A DNA stretch of 64,000 bases from Polytrichum commune (Eukaryota; Streptophyta; Polytrichopsida; Polytrichales; Polytrichaceae): NCBI GenBank assembly GCA_950295325.1, contig OX485809.1:3472001-3536000 (forward strand), in the 5' to 3' direction. The notes below the pieces were generated by a model. It was not told where the DNA came from. It did no database searches and saw only the letters and a program-made list of their open reading frames with translations. The position numbers and the translations under genes were made by a program. The first letter of the stretch is position 1. Each line of letters opens with the position of its first letter. Below are positions 60,589 through 64,000 of the stretch, piece by piece.

Positions 60589-61697
60589 GGGCCACTTCAC
60601 ACACAAGACTGAGAGCCCGTGACCATTACACTTCAAGCACTCTCACTTGTGAAAAAGGCGGAGCCAGTCCAAGCTTGCTTCACACTATGCTTAAAGGATC
60701 AACGGAGTACATTGTCCTCCCACTTAAGTACGCACTTCTAACCGGAGCCGTTGGTGGGCACTTACTGTAGTTGGTAGGTGCGTATTTTACTCATATAGCC
60801 AATGTTCCAGATTGGGCTACACAAAAAAAAATACCGTTTAATACCCATCTAGCTTACCCTTGAAAGAAAACATGTTAGGATGCTCACAAAGCCATTGGTT
60901 TTGTTCAATCCCCTTTCCATTGAGGCTTGATGTTGATGGACAAGCTTCAGTTGACAACCTTAGAAGAAGAACCACCTATCTATGACATTATCTAGCCTAT
61001 CGAGACATTTATTGAATCTAAAAGTGCTACCGACCTCAAAGGCTATTTAGCTCCACACAACACTATCCTCTACATCGATGACCAATTGCTTTGCTCCGAT
61101 GTTTAAACAGAAGGTGGACAAATGTATGATGAACTACGATGATCGTTTGAAACGTTTCAACTAAACGTTAACAAACTGACATTGAATGTCAAGCATGAAA
61201 AATCATGCATTTGCAGCAAATGACTCTGCATGACATGTTCAAACAATAAAATATGAACCCTAGTTTTTGTCAAAAAAATTGGGCACTTAACTAGAATGCG
61301 TACTTAAACGGGTGCGTACTTAAGCAGGAGATTATTGTAAGTGAATGCAAGATGGATGTAAGGCATGAAATGGATCGCGTTTCATGCTCACGTGGACTAT
61401 TTTCAAAAACCACCTCTTGGAGGTAAGCTTGACACAAAACTTATGGACCATGGCACTTTGATTGCTCACAACCGTTGATATGTTCTATCTTATCATGTGT
61501 GAGGACCCACATGAATAGAAACTCTTTGACATAGCATTTGGTTGAGGGCCCGGTCACATATGGCTTCACACTACACTTGAGGATCCGTGACCACAACACA
61601 TGATTTTGGAGGTGAGTTGGGACGGCCTTTGGACACTTTCTTTCGGGCTTCTCACAGTTTCATGGTCATGGCTCTTGGCTCATGTGTGAAGTGGCCC
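60589..61697. mobile_element. Family B MITE split by another element
   Basis: Ends GGGCCACTTCACACACAAGA and GGCTCATGTGTGAAGTGGCCC with TTA on both sides (60586-60588, 61698-61700). Where other copies carry TAA this one carries TTA on both sides, which supports a real TWA target duplication. Subtracting the nested insertion (60710-61337 plus one TA) leaves about 480 bp, the normal size. Confidence 0.92.
60710..61337. mobile_element. 628-bp TA-flanked element nested in the family B MITE
   Basis: The uninterrupted family sequence GGAGTAAGTGAATGCAAG is split as GGAGTA, element, (TA)AGTGAATGC, so the TA was duplicated (60708-60709, 61338-61339). Inverted ends match at 19 of 26 positions, best over CTTAAGTACGCAC; this word is repeated subterminally on the right (TGCGTACTTAAACGGGTGCG). 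An open stretch at 60936 (MDKLQLTTLEEEPPIYDII, stop, IETFIESKSATDLKGYLAPH) is protein-like and could be a transposase remnant. TA duplication fits Tc1/mariner. Confidence 0.85.
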
Positions 61698-62068
61698 TTA
61701 ACCCTTAAACGACAAATTCATGGCTTGGGCGGGCAACCCCAAATTGGATCACGGCATCTTTTATGCTTGGGCATCATGAATAGTGCACTTTTTGAACTTG
61801 GGCATCATGAATGAGCCAATCAATGATGAGCTTGCAACCTCCTACAAGGTTGTGTGCAACCCCAACCTACCTACCACAATCCTTTCAAAGCACAAATCAC
61901 TCATACAAATTGTGATTTCAATTGTAAAAGTTCACTTTGTGAATGTATCATAAGAAGGTGATTAGAATGATATCAAAAAATAAGTGAAAAGTTGAGTACC
62001 GGAAGAGCTACAGAGAAGATTCTGTAGAAATCAAGCCCCTCGGGCTTGCTCTGTCGTTTAAGGGTTAA
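61698..62068. mobile_element. 371-bp element with perfect 17-bp inverted ends and TTAA flanks
   Basis: TTAACCCTTAAACGACA at 61698-61714 is exactly mirrored by TGTCGTTTAAGGGTTAA at 62052-62068. Read as a TTAA duplication plus CCCTTAAACGACA ends, this is the layout of piggyBac-type elements. A subterminal GGCTTGGGCGGGC / GCCCCTCGGGCTTGC pair is also roughly inverted. No coding capacity. It abuts the family B element, sharing its TTA. Confidence 0.7.
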
Positions 62069-62085
62069 GCACTATCCCCGGCTAC

Positions 62086-62475
62086 GGGGAACAAGAAAAC
62101 AGTAGAACTGTGAGGCTTTGTCCTTTCTAATGAATAACTATAATTATAGTTGTACACTTTGCTCATGCCAGTCCATGACTATTTACTACACCAATAACCA
62201 ACTATAGTCAATCAAATTTTTTTTCAATACATTTTTTGGCAGGTCAAATCGTACACAACTATAGTTACGAAAGACAACTAGTTAATTAATAGTTGAGTTA
62301 GTTGGTTAGTTGTCCAAGGTATACAAGCTTTTACCATCCACGTTAAATAAGTTGGACCAAAAACAACATGAACAAGTGATGTTCAAATGTGAACACAAAG
62401 TGGTTAGGAAATTTGCTCTTAAAACATAGAAGTTGATGTATAGTCTTTGCCCTATAGATAGAGCCAATAAACAAA
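62086..62475 (+). mobile_element. Family C repeat, copy 2
   Basis: GTAGAACTGTGAGGCTTTGT at the left, TTTGCTCATGCCAGTCCATG inside, AGTGGTTAGGAAATTTGCTC and CCCTATAGATAGAGCCAA at the right. Same orientation as the 62886 copy. Confidence 0.75.
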
Positions 62476-62785
62476 GACCACTTGTAAGCCTTTCGCCCTA
62501 TCCCATAGCATCATTCACGGGACGCTTCCTTCATTAAATTATACCTTCGTCTACTAGATTTTGCAAACAATTTCCTACTTTTGCTCCTTGTATTCGGCCC
62601 TAAATATCCGGGCTTATCAACCCGGGCCTATGGAACGTATGGTAAGTTGGATTCCGGGTGTTGGAAGTTTGGATTCCGGGAACTTGGGGTCCGGCCCGGC
62701 TCCCAATGGACAATGGAACTCATTAGTTGGTACATCATTTGGCCCACCTTTTACAAACGGAAAGCCCAAATGGCGGCCATGGCTA
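62476..62785. other. Spacer, short GC-richer stretch
   Basis: The stretch at 62580-62780 is GC-richer and open in two frames but has no recognisable protein character. Confidence 0.3.
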
Positions 62786-63545
62786 CACTATATATTGTGT
62801 GTAGTATCACCCATTCTATTTGTCTTCCTTAATAAAAAATGTAACTGCCCATTTAGTGTCACCAACACTAAAGCATACCTGCCTTTGGTATTGGTAACAA
62901 GAAAACGGTAGAACTGTGAGGCTTTGTCCTTCACTATGAAAGACTACAATTGTAGCTGTCCACTTTGCTCATGCCAATCCATGGTTATTCACTATACCAA
63001 ACCTTTCTTGGATTTTGGGCACCTTCTTCTCAAATGTGGGTCAAGGATTGAAGCTACTCATTTCTCACTCGAAATTTTTAAAATGAATAATCAAGAATTG
63101 CCAAAATAACTATAGTTAACTAGATTTCTTTTAATGCACTTTACGGAGCAATTATATATATATATATATATATAAAGAGAGAGTCCACATTAAATAAAGT
63201 GGACCAAAATTAACAAGAATAAGTAACGTCCAAGTGTGAACGCAAAGTGGTTAGGAAATTTGCTCTTGAAACGAAGAAGTTGATGCATAGTCTTCGTCCT
63301 ATAGACAGAGCCAACAAAATTGGGCATCATTAAAGTAGAACTACCTTCGTCACTAAAGTAGACCTACCTTCGTCACTTATTGAGTGATTTTTTCATCCAA
63401 ATTTCAATCATTCATCACAATATGCCAAACTTTGTAAAAGTAAGTTGAGGTGACTGAACTTATGAGTCCATTCATAGAGGTCATTAGAATCGTCATCACG
63501 GTGAAATAAAATACCATATGATACTAAATACACTATCTAGTTGTA
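62786..63545 (+). mobile_element. Family D copy split by a family C insertion
   Basis: The left piece (62786-62885) has ATTCTATTTGTCTTCCTTAA and CATTTAGTGTCACCAACACT. The right piece (about 63360-63545) has TTTTTCATCCAAATTTCAAT and GAAATAAAATACCATATGAT. Both match parts of the intact neighbour at 63571-63935 in order, with family C (62886-63318) between. Confidence 0.65.
62886..63318 (+). mobile_element. Family C repeat, copy 3, nested in family D
   Basis: GGTAGAACTGTGAGGCTTTG at the left, CTTTCTTGGATTTTGGGCAC and a TA run at 63153-63174 inside, GTCCTATAGACAGAGCCAAC at the right. It is the closest relative of the inverted copy at 52432-52853. Confidence 0.8.
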
Positions 63546-63570
63546 CTTATATTGTAGTAGTGCTCTTTCA

Positions 63571-63935
63571 CTACTACACTAAATGTTGTATTTAGTGTCA
63601 CCAACTCTATTTGTCTTGCTCCTTACGAATTGTAAATTGCATGTTTGGTGTCACTAACACTAATTGTTAACCTAATATTATTTGTCATTCCTCATCAAAT
63701 ATTTGGGTGTTATGGATTTGCAATATTGCAGTTAATTGGATTAGAATGTTCCAAAGTGGATTTTCATCCAAATTTCAATCCTCTATGACAAATGTATTCC
63801 ATTACAAAAAAACAAGGATGAAGAATTTACCAAACTAAAGTGGATGAAAGTAAAAGGGATGACAACACTTGTGAACTTGTTCATAAGAAGTGCCACAATG
63901 ACATAAAATACCATGTGACTTCAAGTACCATATTT
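63571..63935 (+). mobile_element. Family D MITE, intact copy
   Basis: Left CTACACTAAATGTTGTATTT and right CCATATTTAGTGTAG are inverted ends (CTACACTAAATxTxG). Internal GATTAGAATGTTCCAAAGTG and TGTGAACTTGTTCATAAGAA. Length about 365 bp. Confidence 0.75.
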
Positions 63936-64000
63936 AGTGTAGTGTTGCCCATAACTTAGTGAAATGCATATGGTAAATACCCCATAAATACTAAGGGCCG

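Noticed and set aside
63991..64000. CTAAGGGCCG at the end of the window as the start of another family B MITE
   Set aside because: It matches TAAGGGCC, but only a few bases are visible, so it is not counted.
1..64000. tRNA, rRNA, CRISPR arrays or bacterial operons
   Set aside because: No cloverleaf, rRNA word or regularly spaced array was found; gene structure is that of a plant nuclear genome.

Overview
This window is nuclear DNA from a land plant, most likely a flowering plant. It holds a Di19-type zinc-finger gene (a plant-specific family) with plant-style introns, on an AT-rich background packed with small DNA transposons, microsatellites and decayed mobile-element proteins. I cannot name the species. 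The long repeat-filled spacers suggest a medium or large genome.

Layout. 1-4.3 kb is AT-rich spacer with one copy of a dispersed MITE (family A). 4.29-8.95 kb carries a minus-strand gene of 11 exons (318 codons in my model, product not recognised) whose introns hold three different transposon copies and which contains a tandemly duplicated exon pair. Its upstream DNA (9.15-9.65 kb) is a threefold repeated module, each unit carrying a telo-box (AAACCCTAA). 10-15.6 kb is repeats plus a retroelement-like open frame. 15.65-17.82 kb holds the 3' exons of a plus-strand gene of unknown function, also with a MITE in an intron, followed by a compact single-exon gene at 18.15-18.53 kb. 18.7-23 kb is a cluster of family A and B MITEs and a probable solo LTR.

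25.5-28.1 kb is the clearest gene: a complete five-exon Di19 gene on the minus strand, coding for 230 residues. It has one U12-type AT-AC intron and one GC-AG intron, so three splice-site classes occur in four introns. It is followed upstream by a GC- and CT-rich block to about 30.6 kb. 30.7-37.5 kb is spacer with foldback elements, microsatellites and one GC-shifted block.

37.5-64 kb is almost wholly mobile-element territory. It has decayed element proteins (37.6-38.5, 39.6-40.6, 46.0-47.1, 55.7-56.05 kb), two internally deleted pogo-like elements that keep the transposase C-terminus (45.3 and 47.8 kb), a 245-bp-period satellite (50.4-51.1 kb), PIF/Harbinger-type MITEs with TAA/TTA duplications (family B), a MITE nested in a MITE (60.6-61.7 kb), a TTAA-flanked element with piggyBac-like ends (61.7-62.07 kb), a nearly 1-kb foldback hairpin (56.35-57.3 kb), and inverted and direct copies of two more families (C and D).

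The genes do not form a pathway or cluster; they are single genes separated by repeats. What repays attention is the layering of insertions (filled and empty sites, nested copies, insertions confined to introns) and the splice-site diversity of the Di19 gene.
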